Source: Sorangium cellulosum So0157-2 (GTDB lineage Bacteria; Myxococcota_A; Polyangia; Polyangiales; Polyangiaceae). From it: a stretch of 64,000 nucleotides of DNA. The number at the start of each line of letters is the position of its first letter. Position 1 is the first letter of the stretch. This document shows, piece after piece, positions 33,165 to 41,999 of the stretch. The stretch lies in assembly GCF_000418325.1 (NCBI RefSeq), contig NC_021658.1, positions 11,670,001-11,734,000 on the forward strand, read 5' to 3'. Position numbers and translations under genes: made by a program. The notes below the pieces were generated by a model that ran no database searches, was not told the DNA's origin, and was given only the letters and a program-made list of their open reading frames with translations.

Positions 33165-35849
33165 TCAGACGGCCAGGAGCGCGTCCTCGCGGCGGCGCGC
33201 GCGGAGCCGGGTCCCGGACCGGAGCTCGGGCACCGCGTTGACCGCGACCGCCCCCATCCGGGTGAGCATCTCTTCCATCGCGGGCGCCTCCTCGGTGAAC
33301 AGCACGATGACCTCGCCCGGCTCCGCGGTGGCGAGCGCGTGCTCGATCGCCTCGTGCTCGTCCGGGATGACCACGCACGCCTGCTCGGGCCGCACCTCCG
33401 CCAGGACCCGCTGCACGAGCGCCGGGAGCTCCCCGGGCGCGCGGCCCCGGCGGTCGCCGTCGTCCTTGGCGAGGATGCGGTGGAAGCCGCCCTTGGCGAT
33501 CTCGCAGGCGCACGCCTCGAGCAGCGCGTTCGAGCGGTCGCCGGGCAGGCTCACGATGGCCGTGAGCCGCCGCCCCTCCCACTGGGCCGCGAGCGCGCAC
33601 GTCGCCTGGAAGGCGCCGGGGTTGTGGCCGTAGTCGACGAGCACGTAGTTGTCGTCGAGCTGGTAGAGGTTCATGCGGCCGCGGTTCTTGCCGCACGCGT
33701 CGAAGGTCCGGAGGGCGCTCTGGATGGCGTCGACCGGCACCCCCTGGGCGCGGCACGCGGCGATCGCCGCCATCGCGTTCTGGACCTGGAAGAGCGCCGC
33801 GCCCGCGAAGGTCGCCGGGATGTCCGCCGCCCCGACGATGTGCCGCTCGCGGGTGCCCTTGAGCTCCACGATGGATCCGTTCTTCAGCGTGTAGCCCGTC
33901 CCGCCCTGGGCGACGTGGGCGCGCAGGACGGGGTTCGACGGATCGAGCGCGAAGAACACGATGGCTCGCGACAGCTTCGTCATGCGGCGGTGCTGCGGGA
34001 CGGCGGCGAGCAGCGGGTCCTCCGCGTTGAGCACCAGGGTCCCGCCCTCGCGCACCCGCTCGGCGACGACCATCTTGATCCAGAGGAGATCATCGACGCT
34101 CTCGATGCCGTCCTGGCCCAGGTGATCCGGCGAGAGGTTGGTCATGATCGCGACGTCGGACCAGTCGTAGCCGAGCCCCCGCCGGACGATGCCGCCGCGG
34201 GCCGTCTCGAGCACCGCGACGTCCACCGTGGGGTCGAACAGGATCGCGCGGGCGGACCCGGCCCCCGTGGTGTCGCCCGCCTCGATGCAGCGGCCGCCGA
34301 CGTAGATGCCCTCGGTGGTGGTCATTCCCACCGTGGCGCCCGTCGCCCCGAGGATGTGCCCCACCATGCGCGTGGTCGTGGTCTTGCCGTTGGTGCCCGT
34401 GATCGAGAGGATGGGAATGCGCGACGGCGCGCCCGGCGGATAGAGCATCTCGACGATGGCGCCGCCCACGTCCCTCGGCTTCCCCTCGCTCGGGTGCTCG
34501 TGCATGCGGATGCCCGGGGCGGCGTTCAGCTCGATGATCGCGCCGCGGCCGAGGGGCTTCGCGATGTCCTCGGCCACGAGGTCGATCCCGCAGATATCGA
34601 GATCGATGGCCCGCGCCGCGCGCTCGCAGAGGCGGGCCGTGTCGGGGTGGATCTCGTCGGTGACGTCGCGCGCGATGCCGCCGGTCGACAGGTTGACGCT
34701 CTCGCGCAGGAAGAACCGCTCGCCGCGCGCCGGCACCTCGTCGAGGGAGCGCCCCCGCTTGGCGAGGCAGGCGCGCACCACGTCGTCGACGACGATCTTC
34801 GTGAGGACGCCGTTGTGCCCGTCCGCCCGGAGCGGGTTCTCGTTCTCGAGGGCGATGAGCTCGGCCACGGTGCGCTGCCCGTCGCCCACCACGTGGGCCG
34901 GCAGCCGCTCGCTCGCCGCGACCACCCGCCCGTTCACCACGAGGACGCGGTAATTGCGCCCGCTCACCATCTCCTCGATGAGGACGCGGGGGCGGTGGAC
35001 GCGGGCGATCTCGAACGCCTCGCGCACCTGCGCCTCGGTCCAGAGGTTCAGCGACACGCCCTTGCCCTGGTTGCCGTCGAGCGGCTTGACCACGACGGGC
35101 GCGCGCAGCTCGCCGAGCGCCCGGGCCGCCTCGCCCGCCGTCCTCACCGCGATCCCGCGCGGCGCCGGGACGCCGGCGCGCGCGAGGAGCTCCTTGGTGA
35201 GCTGCTTGTCGCCGGCGATCTCGACGGCGACGAAGCTCGTGGTGGAGCAGGTGGTGGCCTGCACGAAGCGCCGGTGCTTGCCGTAGCCGAACACGAGGAG
35301 GCTCTCGTCGTTGAGGCGCGACCAGGGGATACCGCGCTTCTCGGCCGCCTTGACCACGGCGCGCGTGCTCGGCCCGAGCGCCGTCTCCTCGGCCACCCGC
35401 GCGGCCTCTCTGACCTTCGCGTCCACGTCGAACGGCCCGCCCTCGAGCACGGCGGTGACGAGCTCGAAGGCCGCCTCGAGCAGGAGCCGCATGGCGGCCT
35501 CGTTCTCGAACTCGACGACGACATCGTAGAGCCCGGGCGCCCCGGCGTAGACCGTCTTGCCATAGGTCACGCCGATGCCCGCCGGCCCGCTCAGCTCCAG
35601 CGCGACGTGCTCGATGATGTGGCCCCAGTAGGTGCCTTCCCGGAGCCGCTCGACGAAGCCGCCCGGCTTGCCGCGCGAGCAGTGGTGCTCGCCGAGGCCC
35701 GGCAGGAGGGCGAGCAGCCGGTCGACGAAGCCGGGCACCTCGGCGCTGCTCGTCTCGGCGAGGTCCTCGAGATCGAGGGTCATGCGGAGGACTGGCCAGC
35801 TGGCGAACACGTTCGGCCCGTGGAGCGTACGGAGGGTGATGATGCGCAT
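33165..35849 (-). CDS. cphA: Cyanophycin synthetase
   Basis: 894 residues, the normal CphA length. The N-terminal domain (MRIITLRTLHGPNVFASWPV) precedes an ATP-grasp domain at about 210-470 (VVVKPLDGNQGKGVSLNL; IIELNAAPGIRMHEHPSEG) that adds Asp. The C-terminal half is a Mur-ligase-like module with the P-loop GTNGKTTTTRM (residues 485-495) that adds Arg, followed by TNLSPDHLGQDGIESVDDLL and LVDYGHNPGA. It makes the storage polymer cyanophycin from Asp and Arg with ATP. It is flanked in one operon by two cyanophycinase genes with 24-base gaps. Confidence 0.97.
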   Translation of the reverse strand: MRIITLRTLHGPNVFASWPVLRMTLDLEDLAETSSAEVPGFVDRLLALLPGLGEHHCSRGKPGGFVERLREGTYWGHIIEHVALELSGPAGIGVTYGKTVYAGAPGLYDVVVEFENEAAMRLLLEAAFELVTAVLEGGPFDVDAKVREAARVAEETALGPSTRAVVKAAEKRGIPWSRLNDESLLVFGYGKHRRFVQATTCSTTSFVAVEIAGDKQLTKELLARAGVPAPRGIAVRTAGEAARALGELRAPVVVKPLDGNQGKGVSLNLWTEAQVREAFEIARVHRPRVLIEEMVSGRNYRVLVVNGRVVAASERLPAHVVGDGQRTVAELIALENENPLRADGHNGVLTKIVVDDVVRACLAKRGRSLDEVPARGERFFLRESVNLSTGGIARDVTDEIHPDTARLCERAARAIDLDICGIDLVAEDIAKPLGRGAIIELNAAPGIRMHEHPSEGKPRDVGGAIVEMLYPPGAPSRIPILSITGTNGKTTTTRMVGHILGATGATVGMTTTEGIYVGGRCIEAGDTTGAGSARAILFDPTVDVAVLETARGGIVRRGLGYDWSDVAIMTNLSPDHLGQDGIESVDDLLWIKMVVAERVREGGTLVLNAEDPLLAAVPQHRRMTKLSRAIVFFALDPSNPVLRAHVAQGGTGYTLKNGSIVELKGTRERHIVGAADIPATFAGAALFQVQNAMAAIAACRAQGVPVDAIQSALRTFDACGKNRGRMNLYQLDDNYVLVDYGHNPGAFQATCALAAQWEGRRLTAIVSLPGDRSNALLEACACEIAKGGFHRILAKDDGDRRGRAPGELPALVQRVLAEVRPEQACVVIPDEHEAIEHALATAEPGEVIVLFTEEAPAMEEMLTRMGAVAVNAVPELRSGTRLRARRREDALLAV

Positions 35850-35873
35850 GGGTCTAGCTCGGCTGTGTGGGTG

Positions 35874-36683
35874 TCAGTCAGCAGCGATGATCGGTCTTCT
35901 CTCGAGCAGATCGAAGCTCCGTCCGTGAGGGAGCGAGTGCAGGGTGACCCCGGAGAGCGTGATGCAGCCTCCCGGTCCGGTGTCCACGGCGTCGTTGAAG
36001 GAGGCGCAGCCGGCGTCGACGATGGTGACGGCGCCGCTCCCGATCACGGTGGCGCGGTGTCCCTCGACGGCGATGGCGGTGTCCTCGTCGATGCCGACGC
36101 CGAGATAGTGGGGGAACAGCGCGATGACGGAGAGGAGCCGGCCGATGCGGCCGCGCTGGGCGAAGTGCTGATCGATGATGACCCCGGGCAGGAGCTCGAG
36201 GCCCGGGCCGGTGCGCACCGCGCCCGCCCGCGGAGATCGGGTCTCGCCCTCGACGATCATGGTCGACGACATGACCGCGGCGCCGGCGCTCGTGCCCCCG
36301 ACGACCATCCCTTCCGCGCAGCGCCGGTGGAGCATCGTGTCGACCCCGGTGCCGCCGAGTCGGTTCATGATGCGGAGCTGATCGCCGCCCGTGAAGAAGG
36401 TGCCGGTCGCCCGCTCGACCTGCCGCATGGCCGCCTCGTTGCGCGCGTCGTCGCGGGCAGCGATGGTGAGCACGGTGACCTCCGATGCCCCGAGTTGCTG
36501 GAAGATGTGCTGGTAGAGCTCGCCGACCACCTCGGGCGTCTCGCTGGCCGAGGGGATGATCACGATGCAGGCGTCCTGACCGCCCGCGAGGCGCACGAAC
36601 TCGCGCAGGATGGCGCGCTCCCCCTCCTTGTCCTCGGCGCCGCCGATGGCCAGCAGACGCGGAAAGCTCGTCGCGGGGACCAT
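35874..36683 (-). CDS. cphB: Cyanophycinase (first paralogue)
   Basis: 269 residues from ATG 36683. Motifs LLAIGGAEDKEGERAILREF, FFTGGDQLRIMNRLGG, VVGGTSAGAAVMS with the nucleophile Ser132, and DQHFAQRGRIGRLLSVIA identify a cyanophycinase. It degrades cyanophycin to dipeptides, releasing nitrogen and carbon. First gene of the cphB-cphA-cphB operon; tandem TGA codons end it just before the synthetase. The promoter should lie in the 720-base stretch upstream. Compared with the second paralogue it lacks the Gly/Pro N-terminal extension. Confidence 0.94.
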   Translation of the reverse strand: MVPATSFPRLLAIGGAEDKEGERAILREFVRLAGGQDACIVIIPSASETPEVVGELYQHIFQQLGASEVTVLTIAARDDARNEAAMRQVERATGTFFTGGDQLRIMNRLGGTGVDTMLHRRCAEGMVVGGTSAGAAVMSSTMIVEGETRSPRAGAVRTGPGLELLPGVIIDQHFAQRGRIGRLLSVIALFPHYLGVGIDEDTAIAVEGHRATVIGSGAVTIVDAGCASFNDAVDTGPGGCITLSGVTLHSLPHGRSFDLLERRPIIAAD

Positions 36684-37404
36684 GTCCAGGAGCTGACCCG
36701 CCCTCGCAACCCCCAGGCCAGGCAGCCGATGCGGCGTTTCGTGCGTGTTTCAATGGGGTGGCTCGATCTGCACCATGGCAAATTGCCACAGGGTGGTCGA
36801 TTGCCCCTCTCCCGAGTGGCTGAGGTCGGCGTTGACTCGGCGCGCGCCGGCCGGCTGAGCCTGGCCGTCCTCGGGCAGGAGGTCGAGTGCTGCCAGCTCT
36901 TCGTCGCGCGGGTGCTTAAGCACCCGGGGCTCGCCCGTCCGACGCCGGTGTTCAGCGCGACCTTGCCGCCGAGGGGCGCGAGCGGCGCGCTGCGCCGCGT
37001 GCCTACAAGATCCCGGACCACCAGCTCGCCCACTAGATCGTGCTGATGATCGCCGACCGGGGCGACATGCTCCAGAGCCTTCCTCTCCTGTTGAGGAGGC
37101 GGGCTGTCCGCGAGGGCAAGCTCGGGAGCGCGGCGTCAAAGCACATGTAACGAGGCGCCGAGAAGACGCACAGAGCAGGGAGGGCGCCGATCTTCTCCCG
37201 CTGCGCAGTCGTGGGGGGTGACTGCCCATCGTTAGGCGCGTGCGCGGCGCGCGCTGGGGCGCGGGTGTCCCGGACAGCTGGCCGCCCGGCAGACACCCGT
37301 TCTGCTCATCGCACTCGACCTCCTGCCTCTCCAGGGTTGCGGTCCGCCCGGGGACGATGCCCATGAGACCAACCGGGGGCTCGCCCGGACCGCCCCGCTC
37401 ACGG
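36684..37404. other. Intergenic region, possible gene remnants
   Basis: No intact gene is supported in these 721 bases. Several short plus-strand pieces (from about 36774 and 36870) have a somewhat coding feel but no motif, RBS or continuous frame, so an old gene remnant is possible. A long-range inverted repeat GCGGTCCG / CGGACCGC (about 37339 and 37390) lies just 3' of the CHAT-STAND gene. The promoter for the cyanophycin operon should lie at the left side. Confidence 0.4.
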
Positions 37405-40400
37405 TCAGGTGGCGTTGGTGAGCCACCGCTGGATCACTATCAAATCGTCGAGCAGCATATCACACACTTCTTCGGTTACCGCCTCTGACCAAAGAGCCCA
37501 AGCTCCTCGCGTGCCCTTGGCCCGAACTCCCATGAAGCGTCGCCTCCAGCGCTTGCAGCTCCTGCGCTCGTGAACCATCAGCTGTTCGTAATTTGAAAGC
37601 AAGCGAGATCGTCCCTCTACGGCATGCACAATGGGAGGAGTCCCCCAGCTTTCGCAGGCCTCCCAGTACATCTCCCATCCCGCGCTCTCGTTATCGTCTA
37701 GGACCTCGATCTCGACGACAGCGCGACAAGGCCATTGCGAGAAGTGAATCTGTGATTTTACCTCGTCGGACAGACCATCGCAGAGGAGCCGGTACGTCTC
37801 CGCGGTGGCCTGGTAGAACGCTTCGACGCGCTTCACCCGTCGCTCGACGGTGTAGCGCCATTCGCCGTCCACGAGCTCGGGTCCAGGCAGTACGATGTCT
37901 CCCACAGTAGATTCGCCGAGACCATAGCTGACCAGGCAATTTCCGAAGGCGATGATCTTCCTCAAATTCTGAGCATCCAATTCGCTTTCATTCAAGAAGG
38001 CGGGCTCGTTCTCATCTTGCGGGAGAGGCGCTACCTCAAGCGACAATGACGCGAGCCGCATGGCCTCCGCCACGGTCAGGCGCAGCCAGGTGTCGTATCC
38101 CCCTTGACGATCCGCATGGATGAGCGTGCTCCCAAAGTATTCTCGCATGCTCCATGGGGTCACAATGGCTTTCTGTTTCAAAATCTCCTTGATGTTATTG
38201 ATGAGCAACTCCGCCGCGATCAAGCGAGTAGAGCCGGGGCGCATCAGACTCCGCGCGAGGTCCAAGCCCCTCACGCAGCGATCTCCTTCATTATAGGTAA
38301 CTCCAAGCATCGGCGAGGCGTCCGAGCTCGGGTCAACTGGGAACGGCAGCAGGGCGTCCACCGTGGCCTCTGCGTCGAGGGCGAGCCCGCCCCGATGATC
38401 GTGCGCGAGTATGACGTCGTCCGCCCGCTCCGAGCCAAGCACGAACGAATAGGTGAGCCTTGGAGGATGTAGCTCGCCAATGAGAACGGCCTTCTGGCCT
38501 TCACAGTCGCCGAAGCACCAAGGCTCGATGCTGTCCTTGAATGCGGCAAAATGACGCTCCACGAGATCTACATAGCCACGGTGTAGCGCGCGGAGGGAGC
38601 GCTCGGCGAATATGTCGACGCGCTCTCGCGCGCGGATATCAGCGCGCAGGGGAAGCGCCCGGATGTAAAGCTCGAGGTCCTTCTCCAGGAGCGCGTCCAG
38701 AAGCGCTTCTTGCGTGTCCGCCCCCCTGATCAGCCCACAAGCAAAGGGCAGCAGCTCGAAGAGGGCCGAGCGATCCGTGACGGCGACCCACTCGCGGATA
38801 CCCGGTGGGCTGTCCCACCGTCCGCCTTCGAGAAGGGCCTTGGCCTCGAAGTGTCTGCGCCAGATTTCGTGCTCGAACTCGAAGCCAGCGCCGTCGCGCC
38901 GCAAGACCCCGCTCGCTTCCAGATCCTCCGCGTGTGACGCAGACGCCCCTTCCGCCAACCCGAGTCGCCTCGCCGACTCGGCGACGGCTGCCAAGCCGAA
39001 GCGCCTCCCCTGCTGCGCGAGATCCGTGCACAGGGCGGAGAGCTCGGTCAGCCTCAGTCTGGCGTTGGCATCGCGTGACTGGAGGAGCTGCTCCAGGAGG
39101 GTATCGAGGAGGTCAGGCACGTTGCTCGGCAGGCGGGTACCGGCGGCGTAGCGGCGGACCAGGCGGAGATACTTGTTGAGGATGACCGGTTCTCGGAGGA
39201 GCTCAGAGAGGCCGTCTGGCAAACCTTCGAGCACCCAGTGTGCTGTACCCCAGATGGACCCGAAGAAATCGCGAATGTGCGCGTCGCGCTCCTCAACGGA
39301 GTACCTCCCGAGCTCGATACGTTGCAGACCTGGCGTCGCGGGCGGCGGGATGGTGGGGGCGCCGGCGATCACGACCGCCATCATGGCCGGGCGCAGCGTG
39401 GCAATGAACTCGGCGATGGTCCGCCGGGCTGCATCGCCGGCGCGATGCCAGTCGTCGATCAGGAGGAGCGTCGGACGCAGGTTCATCCAGCGGATGAGAT
39501 CGGCCTCGCTCCGAAAGCTCTCGGTGACCTGGTTCAGCGTAGCGAAGATGGCTCTAGGTACCGTAACGTCGACAGCTTCCGCGCGCAGAACGATAGGGAT
39601 GCGGGCCTGCGCATCATCACGCGTGGCCCTCCGGGCGAGCATCAATAACGCAGTGGTCTTGCCGCGCCCGCTCCATCCAGAGAGAAATACGATGTCGCCA
39701 CCCGTCAAGTCGAGCCCGTCCTCTGGACCCTCCCCGAGGCGGATCGGACCGTGAAGGTCGCTCTCCGCCGATCGAGCGAAGGCTTTGAAATCCGCGAGCC
39801 TGGTCGACAGAAGCTCGACGTAGGGGTGGAAGAGATCGATGAGGTGAAGCTCCTCGGCGTTATCTTTCGTGCACCAGCAACGCAGGATGGCCGGGTCTCC
39901 GGCACTCTCGAGGCCGATCGCGCCCTTGCCGAGCTCGAAGGCCTCCGCGAACGACATCCCTTCGCCGAGCGCCCAGTAGAACGCCTTGCTGAAGACAATG
40001 GCCGCACGGTCAGGTATGGAGCCTGTGGTACCAACGACAAAGTCGATATGTTCGGCAATGTCCTTGGCCTGTGCTTCCGTGAAGCAGGCGTTCAGCACCA
40101 CACAGCGCGTAGGAATTCTGCCGCGAAGACTCGCGAAGAGCTCAACCAGCGGTCCTGTCGGTACCCACTCCGTTCCCTCTCCCTCGCCGCGGACCAGTAT
40201 CCTACCGGGGGCGGGCTCACCTGCGGAAGCATCGGCCGTGGCCGCCGGCTGCAGGTCCCTCGCTTCGCGTCCAACGTCTGTCTCACGGAGCATGGCGCAG
40301 CATCGCTGACCGTGGCCGCTAAAATGCACCACCGTGGGCAGCTCCCTTATGAGGTGCTCCCGAAAGTCCATCGCGCGTGCTGCAGGGGCGTTCCTGACCC

Positions 40401-40524
40401 GGATATAATCACGATACTTCGCGCGGATCTCCAGCTCCTCCTTGATCGTTCGCTCCTCGCGTTCGATGTCGAGGGGCTTGGTGCCGGGCGGATTGGCGCT
40501 GATGAAGAGAACGGTGGCTACCAT
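37405..40524 (-). CDS. CHAT-domain protease fused to a STAND/NACHT-like NTPase
   Basis: 1039 residues, no signal peptide. Residues 1 to about 230 form a caspase-like CHAT protease domain: VLFISANPPGT entry, catalytic His71 in VVHFSGHG and Cys147 in VVLNACFTEAQA, then VVGTTGSIPDRAAIVFSKAF. Residues about 260-560 are a P-loop NTPase with Walker A GWSGRGKT (283-290), Walker B TLLLIDDWHRA (352-362) and a helical extension. The remaining 470 residues (LVERHFAAFKDSIEPWCFGD, GYDTWLRLTVAEAMRLASL) match no family I know and may be the sensor. The architecture resembles STAND conflict proteins, where ligand sensing triggers oligomerisation and protease activation. No partner gene is adjacent. Base composition is slightly lower in GC than around it. 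Confidence 0.88.
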   Translation of the reverse strand: MVATVLFISANPPGTKPLDIEREERTIKEELEIRAKYRDYIRVRNAPAARAMDFREHLIRELPTVVHFSGHGQRCCAMLRETDVGREARDLQPAATADASAGEPAPGRILVRGEGEGTEWVPTGPLVELFASLRGRIPTRCVVLNACFTEAQAKDIAEHIDFVVGTTGSIPDRAAIVFSKAFYWALGEGMSFAEAFELGKGAIGLESAGDPAILRCWCTKDNAEELHLIDLFHPYVELLSTRLADFKAFARSAESDLHGPIRLGEGPEDGLDLTGGDIVFLSGWSGRGKTTALLMLARRATRDDAQARIPIVLRAEAVDVTVPRAIFATLNQVTESFRSEADLIRWMNLRPTLLLIDDWHRAGDAARRTIAEFIATLRPAMMAVVIAGAPTIPPPATPGLQRIELGRYSVEERDAHIRDFFGSIWGTAHWVLEGLPDGLSELLREPVILNKYLRLVRRYAAGTRLPSNVPDLLDTLLEQLLQSRDANARLRLTELSALCTDLAQQGRRFGLAAVAESARRLGLAEGASASHAEDLEASGVLRRDGAGFEFEHEIWRRHFEAKALLEGGRWDSPPGIREWVAVTDRSALFELLPFACGLIRGADTQEALLDALLEKDLELYIRALPLRADIRARERVDIFAERSLRALHRGYVDLVERHFAAFKDSIEPWCFGDCEGQKAVLIGELHPPRLTYSFVLGSERADDVILAHDHRGGLALDAEATVDALLPFPVDPSSDASPMLGVTYNEGDRCVRGLDLARSLMRPGSTRLIAAELLINNIKEILKQKAIVTPWSMREYFGSTLIHADRQGGYDTWLRLTVAEAMRLASLSLEVAPLPQDENEPAFLNESELDAQNLRKIIAFGNCLVSYGLGESTVGDIVLPGPELVDGEWRYTVERRVKRVEAFYQATAETYRLLCDGLSDEVKSQIHFSQWPCRAVVEIEVLDDNESAGWEMYWEACESWGTPPIVHAVEGRSRLLSNYEQLMVHERRSCKRWRRRFMGVRAKGTRGAWALWSEAVTEEVCDMLLDDLIVIQRWLTNAT

Positions 40525-41048
40525 GGCGATATCGGCCGCAGATAAATGCAGCGCACAGAATACAGGGACGCGGAACTATAGTCAGCGGCCCTTTGCTCGC
40601 CACACGTCCCCGCGGCACGGGGAGGCCGAGCGAGGCATCGAGAGCTTTCGGTGATGGCGACGCGCGCGGTGCGGCGTCGAGGGCGGGTTCGGCCACGTTG
40701 GATTTTTCCCATCCGAAGGGGTCGGATCCAGATTCGCGCCCCCCAAGAGCCCGACGGAAGCATCGAGCACGACGGGTCGGCACGGCAAATTCGCTGCCCA
40801 AGCTCGTACCTCATTTCGGAAGAGGGGTAAGCCCTCGGCGCCGCTGTTCGTGGCGCGGCGCGGGGAGGGGCCGATGTCTGAGCCTATTTGCCCTCGCTCC
40901 TCCGGCAAAGCCGGAGGAGCGAGGGCTCAGGCGAGTTCGGCGGGGTCCCCGCGCCGCGCCACGAACAGCGGCGCCGAGGGCCGGGCAGTTCGGCAAGACC
41001 TCGCGCGCGACCGGGCTCGACCCATTTTTCCGCGGCCCTCCCCCCGCC
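40525..41048. other. Intergenic region carrying a long inverted repeat
   Basis: No gene is supported in these 524 bases. The short frames on both strands encode peptides such as SPRRATNSGAEG, a by-product of the inverted repeat at 40831-40981. A smaller stem, ATCCGA-AGGGG-TCGGAT, lies near 40710. The promoter of the CHAT-STAND gene presumably lies at the left edge. Confidence 0.5.
40831..40981. repeat. Composite inverted repeat, candidate MITE or REP-type element
   Basis: The outer arms, 40831-40865 and 40947-40981, are perfect inverted copies over 35 bases. Between them lies a second perfect stem of 16 bp (40891-40906 with 40910-40925) around an AAA loop, bordered by a CTGAG/CTCAG pair. The whole could fold into one long cruciform or hairpin. 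No transposase gene is inside, so a non-autonomous element or a strong bidirectional terminator are both possible. A related 22-base segment occurs near 53044. Confidence 0.85.
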
Positions 41049-41921
41049 TCAGCCCGGCGTGCGCTTGGCGCGGCGGAGATCCGCGGCCGCGCCCTTCCCC
41101 TCCTCCGGCTGGCAGGTCGGACAGTAGATCGCGTCGTGCCCATGGACGCTCGCGCGGCGGAGCTTGTCCCCGCAGCGCGGGCACGGCTGGCCCGGGCGCC
41201 CGCGGACCTTGAGGAAATCGCGCAGCTTCTCGTCGAGCGCCGGCGCCCGCCGGGCGATCGTCCGGGTCGCGTCACCGAGCACACGGGCGATCGCCGCGTG
41301 CAGGCGGTCGAGCTCCTCGTCGGAGAGGCCCTTGACCGTGGCCTTCGGGTGGATCTGCGCCTCGAAGAGCACCTCGTCGGCGTACGCGTTCCCCAGGGAG
41401 TCGAGCGCCGCCTTGTCCATCAGGAAGTCCTTGACCAGGTCGCGGCGCCCGTGCGCCGCGGCGCGGAACGCCTCCTGCGTGAACACCCGCGGCTCGAGGA
41501 CGTCGAGGCCCACGCGCTCGAGCCCGGGGATCTTGTCGTACTCGCCCCGCGCGAGCACGTAGACCTTGCTCATCTCCACCTCGTCGCGGACCCTGAGCTC
41601 ACGCCCGTCCTTCAGGGCCAGCGAGAACGCGAGATCGGTCGGGACCCGCGTCTCGCCCGGCAGCGTGATCGAGAACCGCCCCGCCAGCATCGGGGCGATC
41701 ACGAGATCGAGCGCCCGCGCCCCGGCGAGCTCGAAGACCACGGCGTGCGCCCGCCGCGTCACGCGCCGGATCTCCGCGCCCGGCAGGAGGGCGTCGAGGC
41801 GCTCCGGGAGCAGGACGCGCAGCACCACCGGGCTGTCGGCCCGAGCCGCGGCCACGGCCGCGCCCGCGAGCTCGCGCGCGAGGATCGGGACGACGTACTC
41901 CAGGTCGGGTCGCTCCGGCAC
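41049..41921 (-). CDS. Formamidopyrimidine-DNA glycosylase / endonuclease VIII family protein
   Basis: 290 residues, starting MPERPDLEYVVPILARELAG with the catalytic Pro2 and Glu3 of the Fpg/Nei family (the classical start is MPELPEVE, so this is a divergent branch). The helix-two-turn-helix region LMDKAALDSLGNAYADEVLF and the C-terminal zinc finger CPRCGDKLRRASVHGHDAIY, CPTC are present. It removes oxidised bases and cuts the DNA at the lesion. Whether it prefers Fpg (8-oxoG) or Nei (pyrimidine) lesions is not clear. A Lys/Arg tail (DLRRAKRTPG) ends the protein. Confidence 0.92.
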   Translation of the reverse strand: MPERPDLEYVVPILARELAGAAVAAARADSPVVLRVLLPERLDALLPGAEIRRVTRRAHAVVFELAGARALDLVIAPMLAGRFSITLPGETRVPTDLAFSLALKDGRELRVRDEVEMSKVYVLARGEYDKIPGLERVGLDVLEPRVFTQEAFRAAAHGRRDLVKDFLMDKAALDSLGNAYADEVLFEAQIHPKATVKGLSDEELDRLHAAIARVLGDATRTIARRAPALDEKLRDFLKVRGRPGQPCPRCGDKLRRASVHGHDAIYCPTCQPEEGKGAAADLRRAKRTPG

Positions 41922-41999
41922 GACCCCAGGATACCCATCTCGCCGCGGAGGTCGCGTGCGACCTCCGGTCGGCCGGAAAGAAATGAGACGGCGAGCGGC

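Noticed and set aside
32349..37046. A 1565-residue plus-strand open frame over the cyanophycin operon
   Set aside because: It is antisense to three recognisable genes and shows only shadow-like composition (HRDR, LGEA patterns).
40891..40925. Simple Rho-independent terminator
   Set aside because: The perfect 16-bp stem lacks a T tract on either side and is nested in a larger inverted repeat, so calling it a plain terminator is not justified.
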